Shown here one piece after another: positions 32,533 to 40,828 of a DNA stretch of 64,000 bases. The translations under genes were made by a program, and so were the position numbers. The notes beneath the pieces are model-generated. The model searched no databases. It saw nothing but the letters and a program-made list of their open reading frames with translations, and had not been told where the DNA came from. Origin of the DNA: Pseudomonas sp. S31. GTDB lineage: Bacteria > Pseudomonadota > Gammaproteobacteria > Pseudomonadales > Pseudomonadaceae. The DNA is taken from assembly GCF_016648105.1 (NCBI RefSeq), contig NZ_JACVVE010000006.1, forward strand, positions 124,001 through 188,000, given 5' to 3'. Numbering within the stretch: the stretch's first letter is position 1; each line of letters opens with the position of its first letter.

Positions 32533-32796
32533 CTAGCTGGGTTTGAATATCTCTTTATGATGGGTAAGTCGCCACTCTTTGACGATTTTCACAATTTCTT
32601 CAGCCTCGTTGTCAGTCTCGGAGGCAGGCCCGAATAGCAGGTCGTAGCCGGAAGGGTGTTCGGTGATTTTTGCAAAGTGGAGAAGAAGCGAAGAGTAGAT
32701 ATTGTCTGGCGCGTCAATGTTGGCCCTATTGATTTCGTTGATAAATGCTATGAACTCTTGCTCAGTATAATCGCTGAGCTTCTGCTTGAGGGTAAT
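32533..32796 (-). CDS. Colicin/pyocin DNase-type immunity protein, copy 2, with ATT in place of the start codon
   Basis: Reading from ATT at 32794-32796 gives 87 residues, exactly as long as copy 1 and alignable without gaps: TLKQKLSDYTEQEF, FAKITEHPSGYDLLF, IVKEWR, final FKPS. No ATG, GTG or TTG occurs in frame near the start, and an in-frame TAA lies just upstream. GGAG sits seven bases before the ATT. ATT start codons are rare but known (infC, pcnB), so weak translation is possible. Otherwise the gene is silent through loss of ATG. The preceding HNH toxin fragment reads through the same point in another frame. Confidence 0.8.
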   Translation of the reverse strand: MTLKQKLSDYTEQEFIAFINEINRANIDAPDNIYSSLLLHFAKITEHPSGYDLLFGPASETDNEAEEIVKIVKEWRLTHHKEIFKPS

Positions 32797-32945
32797 GGCT
32801 TATCTCCGTAGTGTATTTTGTGATGAGCCGAGGGTGTTATTGTTCTAAGGTTTTCCATGTCGTAGACGCCACCGTCGTCGTGAATCGGGATAGAGTGATG
32901 GGCTACAAAGGTTGCCGGGTTCATGTGCCGATCAATGTAGTAAAC
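32797..32945 (-). pseudogene. C-terminal remnant of an HNH nuclease bacteriocin (copy 2)
   Basis: Minus-strand translation gives VYYIDRHMNPATFV, then HHSIPIHDDGGVYDMENL, then RTITPSAHHKIHYGDKP. This is the HNH end of S-pyocin/E-colicin DNases (HH...GGVYDMDN...H-x3-H), with His, Asn and His positions kept. All upstream toxin domains are missing; the frame meets a stop about 75 bases further upstream (near 33020). It now has no stop at the immunity junction and runs on into the immunity gene in another frame, ending at TAG 32748-32750. Confidence 0.8.
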
Positions 32946-32946
32946 C

Positions 32947-33105
32947 CTAGATGATATTGGCTGTATCGTACACTCCGTCTCCTTCGCTAATTGGGATTGC
33001 GTAATGAAGTACGTAGGTCAGCTGGTTCAGGTAGGCTATGATGGGTGGAGTTGAATTTTGGGTATGCCAGAGGTGGCCTTTTTCGATGTAGGGAGAATCT
33101 CGAAT
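32947..33105 (-). pseudogene. Second, more decayed HNH bacteriocin fragment (copy 1)
   Basis: An open stretch bounded by stops reads IRDSPYIEKGHLWH, then LNQLTYV, then HYAIPISEGDGVYDTANI before TAG. It aligns with the next fragment (LN-x2-T-[YF]-V-x-H ... IPI-x4-GVYD-x2-N). Here the paired His is HY and the motif after N is lost. It looks like a tandem partial duplicate, or the end of another toxin left by recombination between modules. Confidence 0.6.
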
Positions 33106-33349
33106 TCAGGCTAAATTGCCAAAAGCTAGCGTATTGGATTGCACGGCAGCATGATGGCTGCAGTTCTGGGGGTGTTTAATTAGTGTTCTTGGAAGTAGTT
33201 ATTTTGCGATTCATCGGTCTTTCACTGTATGAAATAGAAATTATGACTCAGGGCTTATAGCTCTTTTCTCAGGATTTTCCGGGCAAGATTCGCCGGTAGT
33301 GATGGGGCGCTCGATATCCGCCGCGCTGCAACTATCAAGCCGAGCCCAC
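33106..33349. other. Gene-free AT-rich stretch
   Basis: No frame with family likeness and no recognisable toxin piece was seen on either strand. It is probably decayed DNA at the edge of the bacteriocin relic. Confidence 0.5.
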
Positions 33350-33374
33350 AAAAAAGGCCTCTTGCGAGGCCTTC
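33350..33374 (-). terminator. Terminator of the yhcB-family gene
   Basis: Minus strand: AAGGCCTCGCAAGAGGCCTT followed by TTTT, a GC stem with a T-run, 20 bases past the stop. Confidence 0.85.
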
Positions 33375-33394
33375 TGAAGTTCCAGTTCAGCGAA

Positions 33395-33832
33395 TCAACG
33401 CTTGAGCCCATAGCTCTCGTCGAGCATGCCTGGCGAGTTCGGCGACTTCGGCGCGTAGTCGCGTGGCACTTCGGCGGTGTCCTTCGGCGGCGTCAGACGG
33501 TCGCGTGGGCCCTGCGCGGCTTCGGAGTGCAGGGCGGCCAGCAGGCGCTGACGGGTCAGGTCGTCGAGGGCCAGGGTGTTGGCGCCGTCGGCCAGGTGAT
33601 CCTGGACGTCCTGGTAGCTCTGGGTCAGTTTCTTCACCAGCACGGCAGTGCTGTTGAAGTGGGTGATGACCTCGTTCTGGTAGCTGTCGAAGCGTTTTTG
33701 CATATCGTCCAGCTGACGCTGGGTGCTGCTGGGCGCAGCGTTGGGCAGCAGGCGGGCTGCGATGAAACCGACCGCCACGCCGATGACCAGGGCCAGGGTT
33801 GGCAACAACCAAACAAGGAGCGAGAGTTCCAC
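33395..33832 (-). CDS. YhcB/ZapG-family membrane protein (DUF1043)
   Basis: The 145-residue protein has one N-terminal membrane helix (residues about 5-27), a helical coiled-coil-like cytoplasmic region (STQRQLDDMQKRFDSYQNEV) and a polar tail. In E. coli YhcB affects cell shape and division and interacts with elongasome and divisome proteins. The start is GTG at 33832 with AAGGA just upstream. It has its own terminator. Confidence 0.88.
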   Translation of the reverse strand: MELSLLVWLLPTLALVIGVAVGFIAARLLPNAAPSSTQRQLDDMQKRFDSYQNEVITHFNSTAVLVKKLTQSYQDVQDHLADGANTLALDDLTRQRLLAALHSEAAQGPRDRLTPPKDTAEVPRDYAPKSPNSPGMLDESYGLKR

Positions 33833-33967
33833 GAGTCCTTCCTCTATAAACGGCTTTGCTTTACGTTAACGGCTCAGACCTGCGCTGTATACCGCGAGCG
33901 ATCGCAAATCAGAACAGAATTCTTCACCTAGACGAATCGACCCAACCCGAGGTCACGGAGTAGTACC

Positions 33968-34603
33968 TTGCTCGTGCGCGAAACCCCCTTGTTCATCGAT
34001 GGCCCCAGCGGCCAGCTGGAAGCCTTGTACCTGGACGTGGCCGATGCCCGTGGTGCGGTCCTGATCTGCCACCCCAACCCGGTCCAGGGCGGCACCATGC
34101 TCAACAAGGTGGTCTCGACCCTGCAGCGTACCGCCCGCGATGCCGGCTACGTGACTCTGCGCTTCAACTACCGCGGTGTCGGCCAGAGCGCCGGCAGCCA
34201 TGACATGGGCGCTGGCGAAGTGGCCGATGCCGAAGCCGCCGCCGCCTGGTTGCGCGAGCGCCATCCGCAGCTGCCGCTGGTGCTGATGGGCTTCTCGTTC
34301 GGTGGCTTCGTCGCTACCAGCCTGGCCGGGCGCCTGGAAGGGCAGGGGGTGGAGCTGCAACACCTGTTCATGATCGCCCCGGCGGTGATGCGTCTGACCG
34401 AGGACTTCCCGCTGCCGCAACGCTGCCCGATCAGCCTGGTGCAGCCCGACAGCGATGAGGTCGTGGATCCGCAGCTGGTATACGCCTGGTCCGACGCACT
34501 GGCGCGCCCCCATGAGCTGCTGAAAGTGGCAGAATGCGGACACTTCTTCCATGGCAAGCTGACCGATCTGAAGGATCTGCTGCTGCCGCGCCTTTCGAAC
34601 TGA
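33968..34603 (+). CDS. Alpha/beta hydrolase of unknown substrate
   Basis: The 211-residue protein is of the small serine hydrolase type seen before trpS in Pseudomonas. [10 protein letters not shown] lies near residue 36, [11 protein letters not shown] follows, and the nucleophile elbow is GFSFGG near residue 113. A late Asp (PDSDEVVD) and His (CGHFFHG) complete the triad. TTG at 33968 is the likely start, since GGAG lies seven bases before it; the next candidate, GTG two codons on, is too far. No signal peptide. Confidence 0.85.
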   Translation: MLVRETPLFIDGPSGQLEALYLDVADARGAVLICHPNPVQGGTMLNKVVSTLQRTARDAGYVTLRFNYRGVGQSAGSHDMGAGEVADAEAAAAWLRERHPQLPLVLMGFSFGGFVATSLAGRLEGQGVELQHLFMIAPAVMRLTEDFPLPQRCPISLVQPDSDEVVDPQLVYAWSDALARPHELLKVAECGHFFHGKLTDLKDLLLPRLSN

Positions 34604-34628
34604 GCCAAGCCTGAATAAGCGAACACCC

Positions 34629-35978
34629 ATGACCACGCGCATCCTTACCGGTATCACCACCACCGGCACCCCGCACCTGGGCAACTACGCCGGGGCCATC
34701 CGCCCGGCGATCGTCGCCAGCCAGCAGCCGGGCGCCGACTCGTTCTACTTCCTGGCCGACTACCACGCCCTGATCAAGTGCGACGATCCGCTGCGCATCC
34801 AGCGTTCGCGCCTGGAAATCGCCGCCACCTGGCTGGCCGGCGGTCTCGATCCGGACAAGGTGACCTTCTACCGCCAGTCCGATATCCCCGAGATCCCCGA
34901 GCTGACCTGGCTGCTCACCTGCGTCAGTGCCAAGGGCCTGCTCAACCGCGCCCATGCCTACAAGGCTTCGGTGGACAAGAACGTGGAAAACGGCGAAGAC
35001 CCGGATGCCGGCGTGACCATGGGCCTGTACAGCTACCCGGTGCTGATGGCAGCCGACATCCTGATGTTCAACGCCCACAAGGTGCCGGTCGGCCGTGACC
35101 AGATCCAGCACGTGGAAATGGCCCGCGACATCGGCCAGCGCTTCAACCACCTGTTCGGCCAGGGCAAGGACTTCTTCGCCCTGCCCGAGGCGGTGATCGA
35201 GGAGAGCGTGGCGACCCTGCCGGGCCTGGACGGTCGCAAGATGTCCAAGAGCTACGACAACACCATCCCGCTGTTCACCAGCGCCAAGGACATGAAGGAC
35301 GCCATCTCGCGCATCGTCACCGACTCGCGCGCGCCCGGCGAAGCCAAGGACCCGGACAATTCGCACCTGTCCACCCTGTTCCAGGCCTTCTCCACCCCGG
35401 CGCAGTGCGCCGAATTCCGCGAAGAACTGCTGCAGGGCCTGGGCTGGGGTGAGGCCAAGCAGCGCCTGTTCCAGCTGCTCGACGGCCAGCTGGCCGAGAA
35501 GCGCGACCACTACCACCAGTTGATTTCGCGTCCATCGGACCTGGAAGACATCCTCCTGGCCGGTGCCGCCAAGGCTCGCAAGATCGCCACGCCGTTCCTC
35601 GAGCAACTGCGCGAGGCCGTTGGCCTGCGTTCGTTCCGCAGCAGCGTGCAGGCCAGCACCGAGGTGAAGAAGAAAGCCGCCAAGACCGCGCGCTTCGTCA
35701 GCTTCCGTGACGACGACGGCAGCTTCCGCTTCCGCCTGCTGGCCGCCGATGGCGAGCAGTTGCTGCTGTCGCGCAGCTTCGCCGACGGCAAGAGCGCCGG
35801 AGCGGTGAGCAAGCAATTGCAGCAGGGTGGCGAGGCCGATGTACGCGTCGAAGGCCTGGGCTTCAGCCTGTGGTTGAACGACGAGCAGGTTGCCGACGGG
35901 CCGCAGTTCGACAGCGCCGAGGCCCGTGATTCGGCCATTCAGACCCTGCGCGAGGCGCTGGCCCCACAGCAGGACTGA
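34629..35978 (+). CDS. trpS: Tryptophanyl-tRNA synthetase with C-terminal extension
   Basis: Class I synthetase that charges tRNA-Trp. Residues 1-330 form the catalytic and anticodon parts with the HIGH-like [11 protein letters not shown] (residues 11-21) and [10 protein letters not shown] near 205. Residues about 340-449 are an added domain not present in the 330-residue E. coli enzyme. It contains [20 protein letters not shown] near 359-378, resembling YegP/DUF1508 repeats. The long form also occurs in other pseudomonads. It follows the hydrolase by 25 bases. Confidence 0.94.
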   Translation: MTTRILTGITTTGTPHLGNYAGAIRPAIVASQQPGADSFYFLADYHALIKCDDPLRIQRSRLEIAATWLAGGLDPDKVTFYRQSDIPEIPELTWLLTCVSAKGLLNRAHAYKASVDKNVENGEDPDAGVTMGLYSYPVLMAADILMFNAHKVPVGRDQIQHVEMARDIGQRFNHLFGQGKDFFALPEAVIEESVATLPGLDGRKMSKSYDNTIPLFTSAKDMKDAISRIVTDSRAPGEAKDPDNSHLSTLFQAFSTPAQCAEFREELLQGLGWGEAKQRLFQLLDGQLAEKRDHYHQLISRPSDLEDILLAGAAKARKIATPFLEQLREAVGLRSFRSSVQASTEVKKKAAKTARFVSFRDDDGSFRFRLLAADGEQLLLSRSFADGKSAGAVSKQLQQGGEADVRVEGLGFSLWLNDEQVADGPQFDSAEARDSAIQTLREALAPQQD

Positions 35979-35987
35979 GCCGGGGAC

Positions 35988-36074
35988 CTGTAGGAGCGGG
36001 CTTGCCCGCGAAGCAGGCGCCGCGTTGCATGGCACCGGCCATGCCGGTGTTCGCGGGCAAGCCCGCTCCCACAG
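35988..36074. repeat. Pair of inverted REP units between trpS and zapE
   Basis: CTGTAGGAGCGGGCTTGCCC... (35988-36012) and its inverse (36050-36074) form 25-base arms with one mismatch, with 37 bases between them that can also pair partly (GGCACCGGCCATGCCGGTGT). Confidence 0.8.
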
Positions 36075-36143
36075 ACTGATTGCCATTAAGCGGGCCGCTC
36101 GCTACAGTGACGGCCCGTTTTTTGTTGCCTCGCTAACGAAATC

Positions 36144-37238
36144 ATGACGCCCCTAGAACGATATCAAGCAGATCTGAAACGTCCCGACTTCTTCCATGAT
36201 GCGGCGCAGGAAACTGCGGTGCGTCACCTGCAGCGCCTGTACGACGACCTGGTGCACGCGCAGAACAACAAGCCGGGTGTGTTCGGCAAGCTGTTCGGCA
36301 AGAAGGAGCAGACGCCGGTCAAGGGTCTGTACTTCTGGGGTGGGGTTGGCCGAGGCAAGACCTACCTGGTCGATACCTTCTTCGAGGCGCTGCCGTTCAA
36401 GCAGAAGATGCGTACGCACTTCCACCGCTTCATGAAGCGTGTGCACGAGGAAATGAAAACCCTCAAGGGTGAGAAGAACCCGCTGACCATCATCGCCAAG
36501 CGCTTCAGCGAAGAAGCCAAGGTGATCTGCTTCGACGAGTTCTTCGTCTCCGATATCACCGACGCGATGATTCTCGGCACCTTGATGGAAGAGCTGTTCA
36601 AGAACGGCGTATCGCTGGTGGCGACCTCCAACATCGTCCCCGACGGCCTGTACAAGGACGGCCTGCAGCGTGCGCGCTTCCTGCCGGCCATCGCCATGAT
36701 CAAGCAGTACACCGACGTGGTGAACGTCGACAGCGGCGTCGACTACCGCCTGCGGCACCTGGAGCAGGCCGAACTGTTCCACTACCCGCTCAATGACGCT
36801 GCCCACCAGAGCATGCTTGCCAGCTTCAAGGCCTTGACCCCCGAGTGCACGCAGGCCGTCGAGAACGACGTGCTGATGATCGAGAACCGCCCGATCAACG
36901 CCCTGCGCACCTGCGACGACGTCGCCTGGTTCGACTTCCGCGCCCTGTGCGACGGGCCGCGCAGCCAGAACGACTACATCGAGCTGGGCAAGATCTTCCA
37001 CGCCGTATTGCTGAGCAACGTCGAGCAGATGGGCGTCGCCACCGACGACATCGCCCGCCGCTTCATCAACATGGTGGACGAGTTCTACGACCGCAACGTC
37101 AAGTTGATCATCTCTGCCGAGGTCGAGCTCAAGGACCTGTATACCGGCGGTCGCTTGGCCTTCGAGTTCCAGCGGACCCTTAGCCGGTTGCTGGAGATGC
37201 AGTCGCACGAGTTCCTTTCGCGGGCGCACAAGCCTTAA
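36144..37238 (+). CDS. zapE: Cell-division ATPase ZapE (AFG1 family)
   Basis: AAA+ ATPase of 364 residues that acts at the Z-ring during constriction in E. coli. The Walker A GGVGRGKT lies near residues 72-79 and Walker B ICFDEFFV near 129. The downstream segments VATSN and RFLPAI are typical of AFG1/ZapE. The length fits the family. A single gene between a REP pair and a convergent regulator. Confidence 0.93.
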   Translation: MTPLERYQADLKRPDFFHDAAQETAVRHLQRLYDDLVHAQNNKPGVFGKLFGKKEQTPVKGLYFWGGVGRGKTYLVDTFFEALPFKQKMRTHFHRFMKRVHEEMKTLKGEKNPLTIIAKRFSEEAKVICFDEFFVSDITDAMILGTLMEELFKNGVSLVATSNIVPDGLYKDGLQRARFLPAIAMIKQYTDVVNVDSGVDYRLRHLEQAELFHYPLNDAAHQSMLASFKALTPECTQAVENDVLMIENRPINALRTCDDVAWFDFRALCDGPRSQNDYIELGKIFHAVLLSNVEQMGVATDDIARRFINMVDEFYDRNVKLIISAEVELKDLYTGGRLAFEFQRTLSRLLEMQSHEFLSRAHKP

Positions 37239-37255
37239 GCGTATTGGGGCCGCGA

Positions 37256-37275
37256 TGGGCTGCAACGCAGCCCCA
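37256..37275. terminator. Hairpin between convergent zapE and the GlxA-type gene
   Basis: Stem TGGGCTGC / GCAGCCCA with an AAC loop. It is near-identical to the hairpin at 23876-23896 and in the same convergent setting; no T-run follows. Confidence 0.45.
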
Positions 37276-37293
37276 TGGCCCTCAAGATGGCTC

Positions 37294-38298
37294 TCAAGCT
37301 TCCTGCATGAACTGCTGCCGATACTGGTTCGGCGACAACTCCGTGTGCTGGCGGAACAGCCGCGCGAAGAAACTGGCATCGTCGTAGCCGACCTCGTAGC
37401 TGATGGTCTTGATGCTCTTGCGCGTACTCGACAACAAGCCCTTCGCCGTCTCGATCCGCAGCCGTTGCAGGTAGTGCAGCGGCTTGTCACCGGTGGCCCC
37501 CTGGAAGCGGCGCATGAAGTTGCGGATGCTCATGCCGTGGTTGCGGGCCACGTCCTCGAAGCGGAACTTGTCGGCGAAGTGCTCCTCCAGCCAGTGCTGG
37601 ATCTGCAGGATGATCAGGTCCTGGTGCAGCTTCTGGCCGCCGAAGCCCATGCGCCCGGGGGTGTAGCTGCGCTGCACTTCATAGAGGGTGTCGCGCGATA
37701 CGGCGCGGGCCACGTTGGCCCCGCAGAAGCGCTCGATCAGGTAGACGTACAGGTCGCAGGCCGAGGTGGTGCCGCCGGCGCAGTAGAGGTTGTCGGCGTC
37801 GGTCAGGTGCTTGTCCTGGTTGAGCCGCACATTGGGGTAGCGCTCGGCGAAGGTGCTGAAGAAGCGCCAATAGGTGGTCGCTTCCTTGCCATCGAGCAGC
37901 CCGGCTTCGGCGAGCCAGAACACGCCGCTGGCCTGCGCGCACAACACCGCACCCCGGGCATGCTGCTCGCGCAGCCATGGCAGTACCTGTGGATAACGCT
38001 GCAGGAGGCTGTCGAAGTCTTCCCAGAACGCCGGGAGAATGATCACGTCGGCATCGCTGAGGCTGGCGTCGACCGGAAGTTGGACGTTGCTGAAACTGTC
38101 CACCGGCTGCCCGTCCGGGCTGACCAGCGTGATATCGAAGATTGGCTGCAGGCCCAGGCCAAGCTGCTTGCTGTAGCGCAGGCTGGCGAGATGGAAGAAG
38201 TCCTTGGCCTGCATCAGGGTCGATGCGAACACTTTGTCGATGGCCAGGATGCTGACGCGGCGCAATGACGCCGAGGGTTGGGTAAACATCATTGTCAT
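37294..38298 (-). CDS. GlxA-type AraC-family regulator
   Basis: The 334-residue protein has an N-terminal DJ-1/PfpI-like domain (residues about 13-190, elbow AVLCAQASGVFWLAEAGLL) and a C-terminal AraC DNA-binding domain (about 225-330, with MSIRNFMRRFQ and KTISYEVGYDDASFFARLF). Members control catabolism of quaternary amines, arginine and other nitrogen compounds. The target here is unknown and the neighbours give no hint. Start at ATG 38298; two more Met follow at once. Confidence 0.9.
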   Translation of the reverse strand: MTMMFTQPSASLRRVSILAIDKVFASTLMQAKDFFHLASLRYSKQLGLGLQPIFDITLVSPDGQPVDSFSNVQLPVDASLSDADVIILPAFWEDFDSLLQRYPQVLPWLREQHARGAVLCAQASGVFWLAEAGLLDGKEATTYWRFFSTFAERYPNVRLNQDKHLTDADNLYCAGGTTSACDLYVYLIERFCGANVARAVSRDTLYEVQRSYTPGRMGFGGQKLHQDLIILQIQHWLEEHFADKFRFEDVARNHGMSIRNFMRRFQGATGDKPLHYLQRLRIETAKGLLSSTRKSIKTISYEVGYDDASFFARLFRQHTELSPNQYRQQFMQEA

Positions 38299-38387
38299 TG
38301 TTCTTATAGGGTAGAGTGGTCAATCACCGGCTGGATCGTCTTATTTTTTGGCGATTGTGTCTACCCCGCTGGAATCGCGCCGCCCCC

Positions 38388-38412
38388 TTCGCGGGTAAAC
38401 CCGCTCCTACAG
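38388..38412. repeat. REP unit
   Basis: TTCGCGGGTAAACCCGCTCC followed by TACAG, same core as the unit at 15716. It lies in the gap between the aldo/keto reductase and the GlxA-type gene. Confidence 0.8.
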
Positions 38413-38431
38413 AGGGCGGCGCGGTTTCAGC

Positions 38432-39472
38432 TCAAGGCGCCGGATTCGGCTGGTCCTGGTGAATCGCTTCGATGGCTGCCAGCAATTCGTCGCTGAGGTT
38501 CAGCGCCAGGCTCGCCAGGTTGCTGTCGAGCTGTTCCAGGCTGGTGGCGCCGATGATGTTGCTGGTCACGAACGGCTGGCGGGTGACGAAGGCCAGGGCC
38601 ATCTGCGCCGGATCCAGGCCGTGGTCCTTGGCCAGCTGCACGTAGCGGCTGCAGGCCGCCACCGTCTGCGGGTTGGAGTAGCGGGCGAAGCGGCTGAACA
38701 GGGTCAGGCGGCCTTTTTCCGGGCGCGCACCATTCTCGTACTTGCCCGACAGCATGCCGAAGGCCAGCGGCGAGTAGGCCAGCAACCCGCATTGCTCGCG
38801 GATCGCCACCTCCGCCAGGCCCACCTCGAAGCTGCGGTTGAGCAGGTTGTACGGGTTCTGGATCGACACCGCCCGCGGCCAGCCGCGGCTCTCGGCCAGG
38901 TGCAGGAACTTCATGGTGCCCCACGGGGTTTCGTTGGACAGGCCGATATGGCGGATCTTGCCGGCACGCACCTGTTCGTCGAGGACCTCGAGGGTCTCTT
39001 CCAGCGGGGTGAAGTGGTCCTGGGGCAGGTGCTGGTAGCCCAGCTTGCCGAAGAAGTTGGTGCTGCGCTCGGGCCAATGCAGCTGGTACAGGTCGATGCG
39101 GTCGGTCTGCAGGCGTTCGAGGCTGGCATCCAGCGCCGCGACGATGTGCTGACGGTTATGCTTGAGCTGACCATCGCGGATATGGCTGATGCCGTTGCCC
39201 GGGCCGGCGACCTTGCTGGCCAGGACCCAGTCGTCGCGGTCGCCGTTGGCGCGGAACCAGTTGCCGATGATGCGCTCGGTGGCGGCGTACGTTTCCGGGC
39301 GCGGCGGCACCGGATACATCTCGGCGGTGTCGATGAAGTTGACTCCGTGGGCCTTGGCCCGGGAAATCTGCTCGAAGGCCTCATCCTGGGTGTTCTGCTC
39401 GCCCCAGGTCATGGTGCCCAGACACAGGGCGCTGACGTCGAGGTCGGTACGGCCGAGCTTGCGGTATTCCAT
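38432..39472 (-). CDS. Aldo/keto reductase, Tas type
   Basis: NADPH-dependent reductase of 346 residues starting MEYRKLGRTDLDVSALCLG. It shows the aldo-keto reductase tetrad region (NFIDTAEMYP with Asp and Tyr, ASKVAG with Lys, LYQLHWPER with His) and a cofactor-binding SNIIGATSLEQL near the C-terminus. It is close to E. coli Tas. ATG at 39472 is chosen because the family begins there; the open frame upstream has no similarity. Substrate unknown. Confidence 0.9.
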   Translation of the reverse strand: MEYRKLGRTDLDVSALCLGTMTWGEQNTQDEAFEQISRAKAHGVNFIDTAEMYPVPPRPETYAATERIIGNWFRANGDRDDWVLASKVAGPGNGISHIRDGQLKHNRQHIVAALDASLERLQTDRIDLYQLHWPERSTNFFGKLGYQHLPQDHFTPLEETLEVLDEQVRAGKIRHIGLSNETPWGTMKFLHLAESRGWPRAVSIQNPYNLLNRSFEVGLAEVAIREQCGLLAYSPLAFGMLSGKYENGARPEKGRLTLFSRFARYSNPQTVAACSRYVQLAKDHGLDPAQMALAFVTRQPFVTSNIIGATSLEQLDSNLASLALNLSDELLAAIEAIHQDQPNPAP

Positions 39473-39512
39473 CGGGGAGACTCTCCTTGGCAAAGAAGCC
39501 CATAAAAGCAGG

Positions 39513-39540
39513 TTGAAATTTTTCGCGCAATCTGGATAAT
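39513..39540 (+). promoter_or_regulatory. Upstream sigma-70 promoter candidate for rplM
   Basis: TTGAAA (39513-39518) and GATAAT (39535-39540) are separated by 16 bases and read toward rplM. It is weaker by position than the site at 39658. Confidence 0.45.
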
Positions 39541-39657
39541 TCGGCCCCTCTCCGTGTGGCGGAAGTGATGCACCACCACGCAGGAAGAACCCCGTCGAAC
39601 ATTGGCGTGCCCGACCCGAGCCCCCAAAAGCGTCAGCGTTCGGCTGCGCGTTTGCCC

Positions 39658-39686
39658 TTGGCAATCTGCGCACTATCCAGTAAGAT
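39658..39686 (+). promoter_or_regulatory. Sigma-70 promoter of rplM-rpsI
   Basis: TTGGCA (39658-39663), a 17-base spacer and TAAGAT (39681-39686) lie 43 bases before the rplM ATG, giving a leader of about 37 bases. Confidence 0.65.
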
Positions 39687-39729
39687 TCGCCGTCTATTTT
39701 TCGCTGGGCGGCCTCTGAGGCTTTAGAGA

Positions 39730-40158
39730 ATGAAAACTTTTACTGCTAAACCGGAAACAGTAAAGCGCGAGTGGTTCGTAGTCGACGCCGCTGGCCAGAC
39801 CCTGGGTCGTCTGGCTACCGAAATCGCTAGCCGTCTGCGTGGCAAGCACAAACCAGAGTACACCCCTCACGTTGACACCGGCGACTACATCGTCGTCATC
39901 AACGCTGAACAGGTTCGTGTGACTGGTGCCAAGTCTTCCGACAAAATGTACTACTCCCACTCCGGTTTCCCAGGTGGCATCAAGGAAATCAACTTCGAGA
40001 AGTTGATCGCCAAAGCCCCTGAGCGTGTTATCGAAACCGCGGTCAAAGGCATGCTGCCGAAGAACCCGCTGGGTCGCGACATGTACCGTAAGCTGAAAGT
40101 GTACGCGGGTGCTGCTCACCCACACACTGCTCAGCAGCCTCAAGAACTGAAGATCTAA
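39730..40158 (+). CDS. rplM: 50S ribosomal protein L13
   Basis: 142 residues, the normal bacterial length, with [37 protein letters not shown] and [10 protein letters not shown]. Early large-subunit assembly protein. Codon use is strongly biased (frequent CGT, GGT, GTT), as in highly expressed genes. It forms a two-gene operon with rpsI; in E. coli L13 represses its own operon. Confidence 0.98.
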   Translation: MKTFTAKPETVKREWFVVDAAGQTLGRLATEIASRLRGKHKPEYTPHVDTGDYIVVINAEQVRVTGAKSSDKMYYSHSGFPGGIKEINFEKLIAKAPERVIETAVKGMLPKNPLGRDMYRKLKVYAGAAHPHTAQQPQELKI

Positions 40159-40172
40159 CGGGATAGTTCATT

Positions 40173-40565
40173 ATGTCGGCGACTCAAAATTACGGCACTG
40201 GCCGTCGCAAGACCGCAACCGCTCGCGTTTTCCTGCGTCCGGGTACTGGTAACATCTCCATCAACAACCGTTCTCTGGACGTGTTCTTCGGTCGTGAAAC
40301 CGCTCGTATGGTTGTTCGCCAGCCGCTGGAGCTGACCGAGACCGTCGAGAAGTTCGACATCTACGTCACCGTTTCCGGTGGTGGTGTCAGCGGTCAAGCC
40401 GGTGCGATCCGTCACGGTATCACCCGCGCTCTGATGGAATACGACGAAACCCTGCGTGGCGCTCTGCGTCGTGCTGGCTACGTCACCCGCGACGCTCGTG
40501 AAGTCGAGCGTAAGAAAGTGGGTCTGCGTAAAGCGCGTAAGCGTCCTCAGTACTCCAAGCGTTAA
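40173..40565 (+). CDS. rpsI: 30S ribosomal protein S9
   Basis: 130 residues with [17 protein letters not shown] at the start and the conserved basic C-terminus ending QYSKR, which reaches the P-site tRNA. It follows rplM by 14 bases and ends at a strong terminator. Confidence 0.98.
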   Translation: MSATQNYGTGRRKTATARVFLRPGTGNISINNRSLDVFFGRETARMVVRQPLELTETVEKFDIYVTVSGGGVSGQAGAIRHGITRALMEYDETLRGALRRAGYVTRDAREVERKKVGLRKARKRPQYSKR

Positions 40566-40582
40566 TACCGCTTCGGCAGTCG

Positions 40583-40618
40583 AAAAAAGCCCGGTTCCTT
40601 GGAACCGGGCTTTTTTTT
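40583..40618 (+). terminator. Terminator of rplM-rpsI
   Basis: AAAAAAGCCCGGTTCC-TT-GGAACCGGGC followed by eight T. A perfect 10-base stem. Confidence 0.95.
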
Positions 40619-40828
40619 GGGCTTGAACTAACCTGTCAGCATGTCGGTGACCGTTGGTCGCATAGACGCAGATCAAGCAAAGCGCGGGTTATGGCCTCGG
40701 CTGGGGGTAATCACCTTGTCATTGTGTGGATTTGTTTCTTACCATGGCGACCAATTTTTAGTGCCACTGACACAACCTAAGTACAGGTCTGGTTCAACAG
40801 GCCAAGCAAGCTGATGGGAGAGGACTGA

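Noticed and set aside
33299..33931. Plus-strand 210-codon frame
   Set aside because: Antisense to the yhcB-family gene, which has a membrane helix, a ribosome site and its own terminator.
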